Shown: positions 48,167-58,374 of the stretch, piece after piece
Position numbering within the stretch: the first letter of the stretch is position 1
Layout: each line of letters opens with the position of its first letter
Notes under the pieces: model-generated
What the model saw: only the letters and a program-made list of their open reading frames with translations
Databases searched by the model: none
What the model was told of the DNA's origin: nothing
Made by a program: the position numbers and the translations under genes
From: Flammula alnicola
Taxonomy: Eukaryota > Basidiomycota > Agaricomycetes > Agaricales > Strophariaceae
NCBI GenBank assembly: GCA_015499995.1
Contig: JADNRV010000044.1
Coordinates: forward strand, 124,001 to 188,000
Length of the DNA: 64,000 bases
Reading direction: 5' to 3'

Positions 48167-48819
48167 AGCCGAAAGAGTGATATAAAGACGTCTTTGAAGT
48201 TGGACTCGGGAGACGCCTGTTCCCCGTTGGAGAGGGCCCTTATATACGTTTCTCCTGCTCCAAATCGGAGAATGTTCTAGACATGGCTCGAAACGAAGCA
48301 CACCAAAGTCGGCGACGATGACTCGTTCTCCTTCGGCCTAGAAGTTGCTAAACATACCGAATGCGGCTTTACGAGGTTTAAACGGTCTGTAGAACGTCAT
48401 GGCCACGGTCTGAGAGGAAGAGGATCAAAAATTGGACAAAACGTCCTAAGTTTTAGTTGGTGGGTAAATTCAAAATTACTTTTTCGTGCAAATCATGTGA
48501 CTATGACGCGTTTCCGAAAATCGTTCTCTTTCGTCCTTTCGAGTCTCGACACTTATACCCTGCTGCGAGAAATTCTGTGGCTTGGGCAGCAACCTACATC
48601 GGCACTAACCCAGGCATTTATTTATTCAAGGCGTTGTTGATCCTGGACCAGTTCGATCCTAATCGCTGACACGATTCTGTGGAAAGGGACAAGCAGAGGA
48701 CGACCGACAAACCTTCAGCGTTTTTCTGTCCAAACGTGTCTAAATACTCGCCGTTGTGTGAGAAAAGGCGGGTGCAAAATCTGTAGGGAAACGTCTATCC
48801 CAAGGCCTAGGAAGTTGAC
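48167..48819. promoter_or_regulatory. Divergent promoter region, Hsp20 and homeodomain-like gene
   Basis: 653 bp between two start codons. Besides the heat shock element and TATA box, it includes further ttcg/cgaa clusters near 48285-48300 and 48520-48545 that could be weak heat shock units. No small gene supported. Confidence 0.45.
48239..48282 (-). promoter_or_regulatory. TATA box and heat shock element of the Hsp20 gene
   Basis: On the minus strand tatataag occurs at 48239-48246, about 73 bp before the ATG. Upstream, 48270-48282 reads gaatgttctagac, the nGAAnnTTCnnGAn pattern of a heat shock element (third unit GAC). Position and spacing fit a heat-inducible promoter. Confidence 0.7.
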
Positions 48820-50704
48820 ATGATGGAAAAATCCTCTGGCAACACAAGAAATATCTCAGTTGTCCGTGCAAACCCAGCTCAAGCAGTAACTCTTAGAAAG
48901 GCGTTCGCGATTTCGGAAATGGCTTCTGCGGAACAACTTATATCCTTGAGCGATGAAACTAATCTGTGGGTGGTCCATTTACATCGTGCTTTATCACCTT
49001 GTGCACTGTAGGCTGACGACACGATCCTGTTCAATATTCATAATATCCACCTTTGGATTGGTTTCTCGTGGCCTTTCCTGGGCATCTGTCTCGTGCTACT
49101 CGCCTTTAATTTGCGCTCTGAACTCTTCTTGGACCTCGCGACCTTGCTTTTCGGGCCATCCTAACCGGTAGCCCGGCGAAATGGATTCATCATTGGTTTG
49201 GACGTCAGAGAGCGAAAGCGCGAAACGCCAAATCGAAGGTCACTGGTACTTCTGTCGCAGAAACCTCCAGTCCGAATACCGTACTTTCGCCGCAGGAGAT
49301 CCTTCATGTCAAGTTAGAAAACCCCGATCCCGTCGTGCGGAGCTCCCCTCCTCCTGCTCCTGAGGTTGCTAGTGTTTCTGATTACGTGGCTCTGTCCACC
49401 TCTTCGTCTGCGGCTCTTGAAGGACTTCCTACCTCCGGAACTTCGCGAAAAAGAAAACAGAAGGCTCCGTCGAGGAAAACACCATCAGGTCGAACTTTGA
49501 GAAGCAGCAAGAAAAAGGCAGCACCTGTAGCTGCTCAGCCATCCCGTGTAAAGACTGAATTCGTCGAAAGGCCTGTTGATATGCAATACACACCGCCTCC
49601 AGCGGATAAGGATCAATCATCGATGCTGGTATCTGGATATTATCCCAATGAAAATGCATCTCGTATCCCACATCCGGGTTCAGCACGTCCCGGACGTCCA
49701 GCTCCTACCAATCCTTACAACCAATTCTTGCCAAAGATTGCTCCACCAAAAAGGTCTCCTCTCACATCTGCGAACAAACCAACAGGATCAACTTCACGAA
49801 ATTCCCGGTCTGGCCTCTCAACCGATCAATCCGAAAGTATATATGCACCCTCTCATGCAAGCGAAGTTACTATAGAGCACCAGAGTCTCGGTTCCTCGAT
49901 TCGGATCAACCCTCGTCCTTCCAGGTCTCAAAGGACAGCTAGCTATCAACAAGGTCCCGTTTTCCACACTCAGTTCCACAATAATGGGCCTTCAAATTAT
50001 GCGTCTCGTATTCTGCTTCCAACACCCTCCACTAAGCACTCAACTCCGAATCCTTCATCTGATAGACCTGTTTATCCTGGCTCCGTTCCTGCGTTTTATA
50101 TGCCGGAGGCTTCTGAGCCGATTTACCTACCTCAGGCTCCAAATGCTGGTTACTATAATGTTCGACCTCTCGCACCTGCCTTTGACTGGGAAAATCATGT
50201 GTCTTTGCCTTCATCCGCTGCCTTATCATCGAATTATGGTTCAACCCAAGCTGGTCAACAATCCTTTCGTGAAGCAGGAGAACCGGTAATTTGCTCATTT
50301 ATTTTCCAGAGCTCGTTCAATTTCCGACTTTTGGTTCGCAGCTTTTTCAACTCGCTGGGGCATATTTCGTCGACTATAATGACCACCAACATGGAACTTG
50401 TCAGGAAGTTATCGACCTGCCATACCAGCCGTCAGAGGCTTCGCAGAGAAGCACAGTTGTTTCAACGATTCCTGATTTCTATAGTGACCCCCTCGATCCT
50501 ACTTTGGCGCCCTTAAAACATCTGACCGATGTTCTCGGAAGATTCAAGGACGAACAAGGAACATACGCGCAACTTCTGGTATACGAAGAACGCGGTAACT
50601 TACTTCAATGTCTGCTAGATGATGACTTGGTGAAAAACAGCGAATTCCACGCTGCGATGGCCGTCTCGCTGCTGTCAAAACTTGGTGTGCAATGGGATTA
50701 TTAG
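48820..50704 (+). CDS. Homeodomain-like transcription factor with disordered C terminus
   Basis: Exons 48820-48965, 49172-50285, 50342-50704; 540 aa. A homeodomain-like fold lies at the N terminus (about aa 15-67): helix 1 PAQAVTLRKAFAISEMAS, helix 2 AEQLISLSDETN, and across the first intron helix 3 AKWIHHWFGRQRAKARN. Trp48, Phe49 and Arg53 of the homeodomain pattern are present, but position 51 is Arg where Asn is nearly invariant. A basic patch (RKRKQKAPSRK, RTLRSSKKK) looks like a nuclear signal. Most of the rest is Ser/Pro/Asn/Tyr-rich. The C-terminal 100 residues (KHLTDVLGRFKDEQGTYAQL) may form helices. The first intron is 206 nt, long for this window. Divergent from the heat shock gene. 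Not a mating-type gene by context. Confidence 0.72.
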
Positions 50705-50928
50705 TGAGCTAACCAGATACTTGTAACCTTTTTGTATTAGATTTTCTGTTTAGACGTACTGTTTCAATTCTTATGAAGCGCAACTCTTTCGAAACATTGT
50801 GTCATGAAACTCTGGATTGAGACTTTTGAGACGTCATTGATGCCGGTCTGACCCGCCTTCGAAATCCCCACGGAATTCATTTCTCCGCACGTTTCGCCTC
50901 TCAACTCGCCTCTTGACCATTCCGCAAA

Positions 50929-51839
50929 ATGTCTGCTCGTCTCGCTCGTAGCGCTTTCAGGTCGGCGACTCGTCGTGCGCAGACCAATGCATCGACAGCG
51001 TCGTCCAAGGTTTCCAGGCGAACAATGTCATCCACGTCACATGGGGCCGAGGCCAAATCAAGCGACACTCCTTGGATAGTAAGGCATCTTTTTCATTTAT
51101 ATTATCAGTTGTCCTCTCAACCAACGTTCGTTGGAATGAATAGGTCGGTTCAGCTCTCCTTTTTGGTCCCGCTGTGAGTTTATTCTGCCGGATAATTTCA
51201 CCACGTCACTCACCCGATTGGGCCCTTTTGATCACATTTCGTCTCTAGTTCCTTTACCTGGTCTCTCCTTCCGGGCGAAAATCCATCCCGCATGTCCATG
51301 ACGACAAGCACGACTTCCCTACGCTCAAAACAAAGGAGGAGCATGCGCCAGCACCCACAAAAACTGAACCCCCTGTGGAGATTTTGAAGGATGATGAAGG
51401 CACGGAGGCAGATGTCGGGTCTTCGATCGCGGTTGCTGAGGTGCAAGATCTCGTTCTTTGAATTTCCGACGCGTCGTTAAATACTTAAATCAACAGGGCA
51501 ACGACGTCCCCAACGCTTCTCAGCCAGTCAGTCGTCCCATTCTATCCCCGTAATCACACTGACACAAAATTCAAACTAGCCAGAAGACCAAGCCGCGAAC
51601 CTTGCATCAGCAGAACTTGCTGAAGTTGGCTCTACAGTCGAGGTAAATACCATGGGCATCGTTCCTTAGTGAAAGGGCACTCTGTAAGCTGACACCTATT
51701 CAGACCAGCGTTGAGAACCCTGAGGCTGCTCAGAGCGAATCGAAGTCGGCCCAAGTACGTGCCTTTCTCTTTCTCTTTTTCTTTCCGGGTTTATTGACTT
51801 CATTTCGCCTTTTTACAGAAAGAAGTTGCTCCCAAGTAA
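50929..51839 (+). CDS. Small mitochondrial single-pass membrane protein, function unknown
   Basis: Exons 50929-51078, 51144-51173, 51249-51440, 51497-51526, 51580-51642, 51704-51754, 51819-51839; 178 aa. I cannot name a function. The N terminus is a textbook presequence (MSARLARSAFRSATRRAQTN). A hydrophobic segment IVGSALLFGPAFLYLV is followed by SPSGRKSIPHVHDDKHDFPT and an acidic, Glu/Ala-rich tail ending KKEVAPK-like. It resembles conserved basidiomycete proteins of the inner membrane that are annotated only as hypothetical. All seven exons have lengths divisible by three and every intron is in phase 0, so any exon could be skipped without a frame change. Confidence 0.82.
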
Positions 51840-53001
51840 GCCGCCGAGAGCAAGAACTGAACAGCGCAGTTCCTGTCCTTGTTCCACTAAGCATTTCACT
51901 AGGGGCTATGAAATATATTATTTTTGTTTATCTTTCTCTCTCTCAGAGGATAACTACCAAATTCAATAGAGGTGAATATTTCTACCAACGTCCGCCACTA
52001 GAATATCAGAACTGGAAACTCTATTGAAATGCAACAGACGGCGTCCTTTTGGCAATGATGACTTCCCAATTGGAAAGTCTGTCCTGAACCTTGGTAGCCA
52101 TGTGCTGCGGATTTGAATACATATTACAATGTACTGTATACCTATTGGCAGCGGTAGATACCAGCAAAGCCATGGGTATCACTCTTCGTCTGTCAATCAT
52201 TGCCTGTGATAACCTCCAATTGGGAACTAACCTGCATCTAACCCGCGGAGATTTACGAGCAGTTGCGTGAGCTGCTGGCCAGCGAATTTACCTCTCCGTC
52301 AGAACAGATTTACCCATGGCAAGACAGGAGTTGGCACTCGTGGTCGCGATGAGGATGATGGTCGTTCTTCAAGGCACGCATTCTCAGAGGCAACTTGTTA
52401 GGAAATGACGAAATGCACCGAGGCTTTTCCAATGCCCAGATTTATTGAGTTCGTTTTTGCCGAGGTCATTCTTCTGAAGATTGATTTAATAAAGCCTTTG
52501 GACGACAGCCAGATAAGAAAATGAGAACAATTAGTTGTGGGCCTACTAGTACTTCCAACCTACATCGTACCACAATGCGACTCTTGTCATAAAGCCTTTT
52601 ATAACTACGAAATCATGTTCATAAACACATGATATCGCGTCCTGTTTTGGTTGTCTGAGGTTCATGGCGTCAGAATTGGGGCGCCTTACGCTGGTAGTGG
52701 GATGTTTCGAGTAACATTTGAAGTGACATGAGACCGAATATTTAGAAAGGTAGCCAAGTACCTCTGAATGTCCCATACTCACGCTCTCGTTGATATCTCC
52801 GTTTCAGAATAAGAAGAGATAAGAAGTTACGAGTCCACAGGCGGTCATGGGTTTCGGTGCTTGATGAAGGTTGTCAAAAGTTCAAAACAGCGGAGAGGTT
52901 GGCGAAAGAAGAAACAGATAGAAATAATGAGATAATAACGCTGTGTAGCCGGTTTGGAGTTCAGAAGAGTAATGATGCCAGGCACAGATTTAAAAAGAAC
53001 A
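51840..53001. other. Intergenic region of 1.2 kb, convergent genes
   Basis: Between the mitochondrial membrane protein gene and the decarboxylase gene. Short frames on both strands without domain or splice support. I see no gene. Confidence 0.5.
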
Positions 53002-53904
53002 TTATTGAGGACGATCTTCGTGTGCAGGTCCTGGGAGTAGATGGAAGTAGTCCACCACAATCCGTACAATGTCTTTCCATTCCGTCATGGCGCCAGCGCC
53101 TATGAGAATGATTAGTGAAATCCAGAACATGTCGAGACAAAAAGGAAAGAGATTGAAAAAACAAGCGGTGTTGATTTAGCTAATCGAATACAACGCACCG
53201 ATATCCCCACATGCTAGTTTCTTGCCTATGGGACCAACAACGTTATATCCCACGACATCCTTAATGATTCGAACGTGTTCTGCGGTGAGTGGGTGTTCAT
53301 ACATCAAGGTATTCATTGCGGGAAAGATGTATGTTGGGGTAGTCGGTGCAAGAGCACGGATAAGGGAAGTCTATTAAAAGATTTAACATCACCGATGATT
53401 AACTCATTGGAGTGCAGATGCAACGCACCGGCAAGTTGTCACATAAACCATGCGCAATCTTCGACAAGGTATTCGCTGAGCAAGGTGCAACGAGGACAAT
53501 ATCAGCCCATCGCCTGAGCTCGATATGCAGGATTGGGTCTCCAATTTTGAATGCTCCCTGAACCAACGCATATAAATGTAAGTTTCATATTTATTTCGAG
53601 CAACATGCCAGACTGACCGTCCATTCATCCTCGTCCGTCCAAAGTCTTGCACCGGCCTTCTCTATATCTTCCTTCTTGTAGAAAGCGAGAGAGGCCTTGG
53701 AAGCTACAACTTCAACTAGCACATTGGCATACTGACCTGCACAAAGGAAGGTGAGAAAATCAACTGCAATGCCACTAAACTAACCCTCACACTCAGAAGT
53801 TCTTTTACTATTAACGGTGCCTTGATAGATGCTACGCTGCCTGTAGTGATTAAAAGAACATGCCTGTGATCTGGGCGTCGAGCGAGTTCCGCAACGAAAG
53901 TCAT
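53002..53904 (-). CDS. PPCDC: Phosphopantothenoylcysteine decarboxylase
   Basis: Flavoprotein (FMN) of coenzyme A synthesis that decarboxylates 4'-phosphopantothenoylcysteine. Exons 53793-53904, 53618-53736, 53429-53557, 53199-53370, 53002-53099; 209 aa. FMN-binding start HVLLITTGSVASIKAPLIVK; catalytic His in GDPILHIELRRWADIVLVAP; CSANTLSKIAHGLCDNL; the PxMNxxM motif with catalytic Asn as PAMNTLMYEHPLT; and the flexible-flap Cys in GKKLACGDIGAGAM. All key residues are present, so a single polypeptide could form the active trimer, unlike yeast, where Sis2, Vhs3 and Cab3 share them. No acidic C-terminal tail of the Sis2/Hal3 kind. First ATG at 53904; an open stretch upstream has none. Confidence 0.95.
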
Positions 53905-54453
53905 TTCAACGATGATGCAAGACACAACGTACGGTTGGCTTAGTCAGTACTTAATCGACTTAGGTCATTCCGGCGCAGGCGGGCCGGCCCCAACCTTTTC
54001 GAGAGGCGCCAAAGCTTTGTCCGTTTCCAGTCACTGGGCTACATAGAACGTTATCTGGCGCCAAGTCTTCCAAGTCTTCCAAGCATTCAGGTTGTCGTCA
54101 AGGGTTCATATGTATCGTATTATCTCTGCCAGCGATCATCGGGAACACAGGTCCGCAGCGCTGGACAACCCAGGGCAACACCCAAGGCGTCGAAATATTT
54201 ATGAACCAACTTGAAGCGTTGCTTGAAAATTCTTTCCTTCGTCTTTTGTTTCCCTTTTCTCTCCGGCCCCCGTCGCCTCTCAAGAGCAGTGTGAGTTTGT
54301 TCTGCCAGCTTCGAAAACATTTTCCTCGACTGACTGAGAGTTTGAATCGCCAGGCTCTTTCTTTTTGTCTGTCCCTTGGGCTCTTCAATTCCCATCATTG
54401 GCCCCCGTACATCGGTTTATTTCTTCGAAGTCCGTCTTGCATTTGAGAGAACT
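53905..54453. promoter_or_regulatory. Divergent promoter region, PPCDC and cupredoxin
   Basis: 549 bp between start codons. The right half is CT-rich (54224-54420), typical of highly expressed fungal gene leaders. No defined site. Confidence 0.45.
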
Positions 54454-55485
54454 ATGCATTTCTTCGCTTCCTTTGTTCTTGCGGTCTCTGCCTTCGTTTC
54501 TGTCGCCTCTGCGGCCAACTTCAGCGTCATCGTCGGTCAGGACACTAAGAACCTGTTTGCGCCTACCTCGTATGTTCTACATAATTTTACTTTTCCGGTG
54601 CTTCGCATGCTGATATTAGTCTGCCAATTTAGCCTTACAGGGGTTGCAATTGGTGATTTGGTGTCCTTCAAATTGTACACTACTTCATTCACTCATCTGT
54701 TTTCCACTGGCATCAACTTATGTTTCTCGATATTCTAGTATCTCGAAGAACCACGTATGGAATTTGACGTTTGATCTTGCAATGCCCGACTCATGCCTTC
54801 TTTCTTCCTATTAAAAGACCGTGACACAGTCATCCTTCACCACACCATGTGTCGCAAAGTAAGTCCCTCAAATCTACTCTGGCAAGCCTCTTCGAGGATG
54901 TTTTTCTGTTGCCAACGGTGACTGACTAGAAAACAGGCAGGGCGGTGTCGATTCTGGGTTCATTCCCGTCGCCACGAATGCAACAGCTTTCCCGGAGTGG
55001 ACAATCAAGATCGACAACGGTTAGTGTCATTTCGTATTAAGACTATATACTTTTCTGAACTTTTCTGGTCTTGTATAGTCACAGCCCCACTGTGGTTCTA
55101 CTGCATGCAGGGAACGTAAGTTTTTAACCTTTTTATTGCGTCAAGTAACGAAGGCTGAATGGCATTCTTTTCAATGCAGACATTGCAGAGGCGGAATGGT
55201 CTTCGCCATTAATCCTACAGCGGACAAATCCTTTGAGGCCTTCCTCGTGCGCACATAACCCGCTTCCCATCTACCCTGACACTAAATTGTCTTTTAATGC
55301 AGGCTAACGCTCAAGGAACGACTACTACCACGACAAACACCAGCACCCCAACAACAAGTGGTGGTACTACAACAGCTTCCACCACGGGCACTACTGCGGC
55401 GGGCAGTGGCGCATTCAGCCTCTCAGTTCAAAAGGCAACCACGCTGCTCGCCGCTTTGGGCCTCATCGCTAGCTTGACGCTATAG
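54454..55485 (+). CDS. Secreted cupredoxin, probable GPI-anchored blue-copper protein
   Basis: Extracellular plastocyanin-like protein of the serine-rich cupredoxin group. Exons 54454-54569, 54633-54674, 54739-54754, 54818-54858, 54937-55019, 55079-55115, 55180-55246, 55303-55485; 194 aa. Signal peptide MHFFASFVLAVSAFVSVASA, mature start ANFSVIVGQDT. Type I copper ligands: His in SKNHTVTQS, Cys in LWFYCMQGTHC, His in the same stretch and Met in RGGMVF. A Thr/Ser/Gly-rich stalk (about 35 residues, O-glycosylation likely) leads to a C-terminal hydrophobic segment ATTLLAALGLIASLTL, fitting a GPI signal. Exon 3 is 16 nt and encodes the first copper His. Role is presumably in the cell wall or in hyphal and fruiting development. 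Confidence 0.92.
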
Positions 55486-55958
55486 ATTGACGCATTTAAA
55501 TTTCTCTCATATTTCAACTTCGGGTTTTTTGATGTATGTACTGCATGTATTCGTGACTCTTTGAGGAGAGCCGTTCAGAGGATAGTTCTTCAGTGCTTGA
55601 TTGCACTCCGTTCTATTAACCACAATTGACCACTTTCTGTTAAATCATTTGTGACGCAAGTGAACGGGTTTCTTGCCCGCCAACTGAAATTGTTGTCAAG
55701 GTTTATTTGTTGCAGATCTGTATGTCACATCAGGGGGAGCTGGTGCATAAAACAAGTTTCTTCAGTCTCGTAAAATAGACCCTAAACAGATGACAATCGA
55801 TCCGCAGGTATGAGAAGTTTCCTTTCTCTACATTACCATCCCTTACAACGAATAGCGTCGGCAAATATCTATCTTCACATTAACAAACAAAATAAAGACA
55901 AAACGAGAGCATTGCATAATTCGTGCTATCATAGAGGGCTGCAGATATTGCGATTAGA
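55486..55958. other. Convergent 3' intergenic region
   Basis: About 470 bp between cupredoxin and MOB2 copy A. No coding signal. Confidence 0.5.
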
Positions 55959-55989
55959 TTAACAGTGCGTGGCGCGAATTCCGAAGACA

Positions 55990-56982
55990 TCAGCTTTCCA
56001 AAATTCCCTTTTCCTTCCACCTTTCCCAAAGCAAGCCAACTCCAACAGGGGCATTAGGTTCGCCTTTGATGTCGCGTGCCTCCAGCAACTCGTATTCGCG
56101 GCCAAAGGCAAGGAAATGCGCAAACAGAGAATTGAAATGAGGCTCTGATCGCAGGTGAAGAATTTGAGGATAGTGCGCGTGGTATATGTGCCAAAGACGC
56201 GAAGAAGCTGTCGATATACCGTCCTGATCGTTGCTGGGAACGAAGGGTGGAAAGACTGATCTAAACACAGATTATGATATAAGGATTGTCAGTCGTACAT
56301 TTCTTGGACGCAAGAAACTTACTTGATTTCGTAGGGAAAACGTTTTCATCATCGATGAGATTCTGAATGGACGTCATAACATAGTCGATATATGTTGGGG
56401 CTGGTAGCGTTGCTTGTTTACCACCTTGGTGTGTCCACACATAGTTCAACCTGGAGGGATCGGGTTAGCATCCGAAAGCTTTCTTGGTTAAGCTTATGGT
56501 CGAAACTTACGATGGACCACCAGACATCGTTGGACAAGTATGCTGCGTACATGTCTCTGCAATCACTCCGTAGAACTCGTTCAAATTGGTGTAGAAGTCG
56601 AACACTATAAGATAGAAAGAAATATGAATCAATGGACAAAACCAGCGCGTGTCAGGAGCACCAATACACACTGTTAACAGCAACCCATTCCATAATATCC
56701 GTATATTTGGGCAACATAACGATCGTCTTGAAGTTGCCCTTCACGAGGGCAGCATCTGCAAAGGGGGTGCATAGATAGAGTGGTTTGGATCCTGGGCTGG
56801 CAGGAGATGGTGATCTCGAAGGAGGTGCGCTAGAGCTATTGCGAGGACCGGTTCCGCCAGAGGGAGTAGGTGATCTTCTAGAGCGCGGTGCGCGATTGCG
56901 ACTGGAAGAGAACATAGATGTTCAAAGTAAGAGGGGTGTGTTAAGTACGCTGAAACGGCATAACATACCCGAAGAAAGACAT
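55990..56982 (-). CDS. mob2: MOB2-like kinase activator, copy A, with an apparent frameshift
   Basis: Mob proteins activate NDR/LATS kinases; this one is closest to Mob2, the partner of Cbk1/Orb6 in polarity. It starts with a 14-nt exon (MSFFG, 56969-56982) and continues in four more exons. Conserved parts: PFADAALVKGNFKTIVMLPK, EWVAVNMFDFYTNLNEFYGV, CTQHTCPTM (first zinc Cys pair), PAPTYIDYVMTSIQNLI. In the last exon the frame reads TIRTVYRQLLRVFG and then the homology jumps by one base (near 56190) to HIYHAHYPQILHL, the second zinc-ligand pair. One base is missing relative to copy B. Read without correction, the frame stays open to 55959 with an unrelated tail. Either a sequence error or a decaying duplicate. 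Confidence 0.8.
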
Positions 56983-57375
56983 AGCGACTGCCGCTGCGGA
57001 TTGAGGTTATTCTGATGATTCCGTCTCTCGGACGAATCAGACCGTCGCTGTTGCTGAGTTCAATGGATAAACGTGAAGACTGGTATCGGCAACGTCGTCG
57101 TTCAGGGAATTGTTTCCAAGTTCCATTTCCGAACAGGGATCGCCCAATATAAGAAGCACACCACCTGATCAGATCATGATCGAGTTGCAAGATGTCCAAT
57201 CTAATCTAATCGCCTCCTATTCATGGAAATACAGCCCGCTTGTGGCCTGCCACTGGCCACGATTTCCCAAGACAAGAAAGCCAAGCAAGCAAGTACAACA
57301 AAGGTGCGACGACAATGTCCAATTCCGTCGAAGAACGAAAGGATCGAAAAAAAGTCTATGGCAGTCAAGAAAAGT
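56983..57375. other. Intergenic between the two MOB2 copies
   Basis: 393 bp with the promoter of copy A and the 3' region of copy B. No further element. Confidence 0.45.
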
Positions 57376-58374
57376 TCAGCCTTCTAAGATACCCATCTCT
57401 CGCCATTTCTCCCATAGCTGCCCAACTCCTACTGGGGAAGATGCCGAGCCCTTCACATCTTTCACCTCCAGCAATTCATACTCGCGGCCAAAAGAAAGGA
57501 AGTGTGCAAAGAGGGAGTTGAAGTGTGGCTCTGATCGAAGATGCAGAATTTGATGGAAGTGGGCATGGTATATATGAGCGAACACGCGCAGAAGTTGTCG
57601 GTATACATGCTTCACGGTGGAAGGAAATGATTGCGGGAAGTCGTGCCCTGGAACGTTGCATAATTTTATCAGCAGCCGTCCTTCGAACTGTTGAAAAAGA
57701 TGCCATCACCTGATTTTGTAGGAAATGTGGCTTCATCATTCAACAAGTTTTGAACCCATGTCATGACATAATCTATATATGTTGGGGCAGGCAAGTGCAC
57801 GCTTTTCCGGTCGTGGTTTATCCATGTGTAGCTCAAACTGGCGAGGCATGTAAGAGGGAAAAGAGTAGAATCAACCACGGGAAGACTCACGAAGGTCCGG
57901 CAGCCATAGTAGGACATGATTGTTGAGTACAGCACTCTGTAATTACACCGTAAAACTCATTCAGGTTGGTATAAAAATCGAAGACTATAATTTGGATTAT
58001 CAGATTTCGCGTTGATGCAGGAACGAAATAGTCAAAGGAGAAGAAACGCACTATTCATGGCTACCCATTCCATGATATCGACGTACTTTGGTAGCATAAC
58101 TATTGTCTTGAAATTCCCTTTCACCAGCGCGGCTTCGACGAATGGGCTAGAAAGGTACAGGGGTTTGGGTATTGGAGGTGCTGTAGGCGACGGAGGAATG
58201 GGACTCGGAGGCGGCATATCGTTAGGTGAAAACGTCGCAGACGTCGGGGTAGTCGCCCGCTTAGGCCCTCGTTGGACACGCGTCATGGATCGACTGCACG
58301 AAAAGGTCAGGATTCTAGCTGGCATTACATCCCATAACGAACACTTCTTACCTGATGGAGTTGAAAAAAGACAT
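57376..58374 (-). CDS. mob2: MOB2-like kinase activator, copy B, intact
   Basis: Exons 58352-58374, 58052-58293, 57891-57984, 57710-57837, 57376-57647; 252 aa, all phases closing. The first exon encodes MSFFNSI. A Pro/Thr-rich N-terminal region is followed by the Mob fold: PFVEAALVKGNFKTIVMLPK, YVDIMEWVAMNIFDFYTNLN, CCTQQSCPTM (zinc Cys), APTYIDYVMTWVQNLLND, then VYRQLLRVFAHIYHAHFHQI with the zinc His pair and HFNSLFAHFLSFGREYELLE. The match to Mob2 rather than Mob1 rests on ALVKGNFKTIV and NEFYGV. It is a direct tandem duplicate of copy A, with the same exon plan and over half of residues identical. Expected partner is the NDR kinase of the morphogenesis pathway. Confidence 0.93.

Noticed and set aside
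56983..57375. Possible extra small gene between the MOB2 copies
   Set aside because: Frames on both strands are short and explained by promoter and 3' sequence; no motif.
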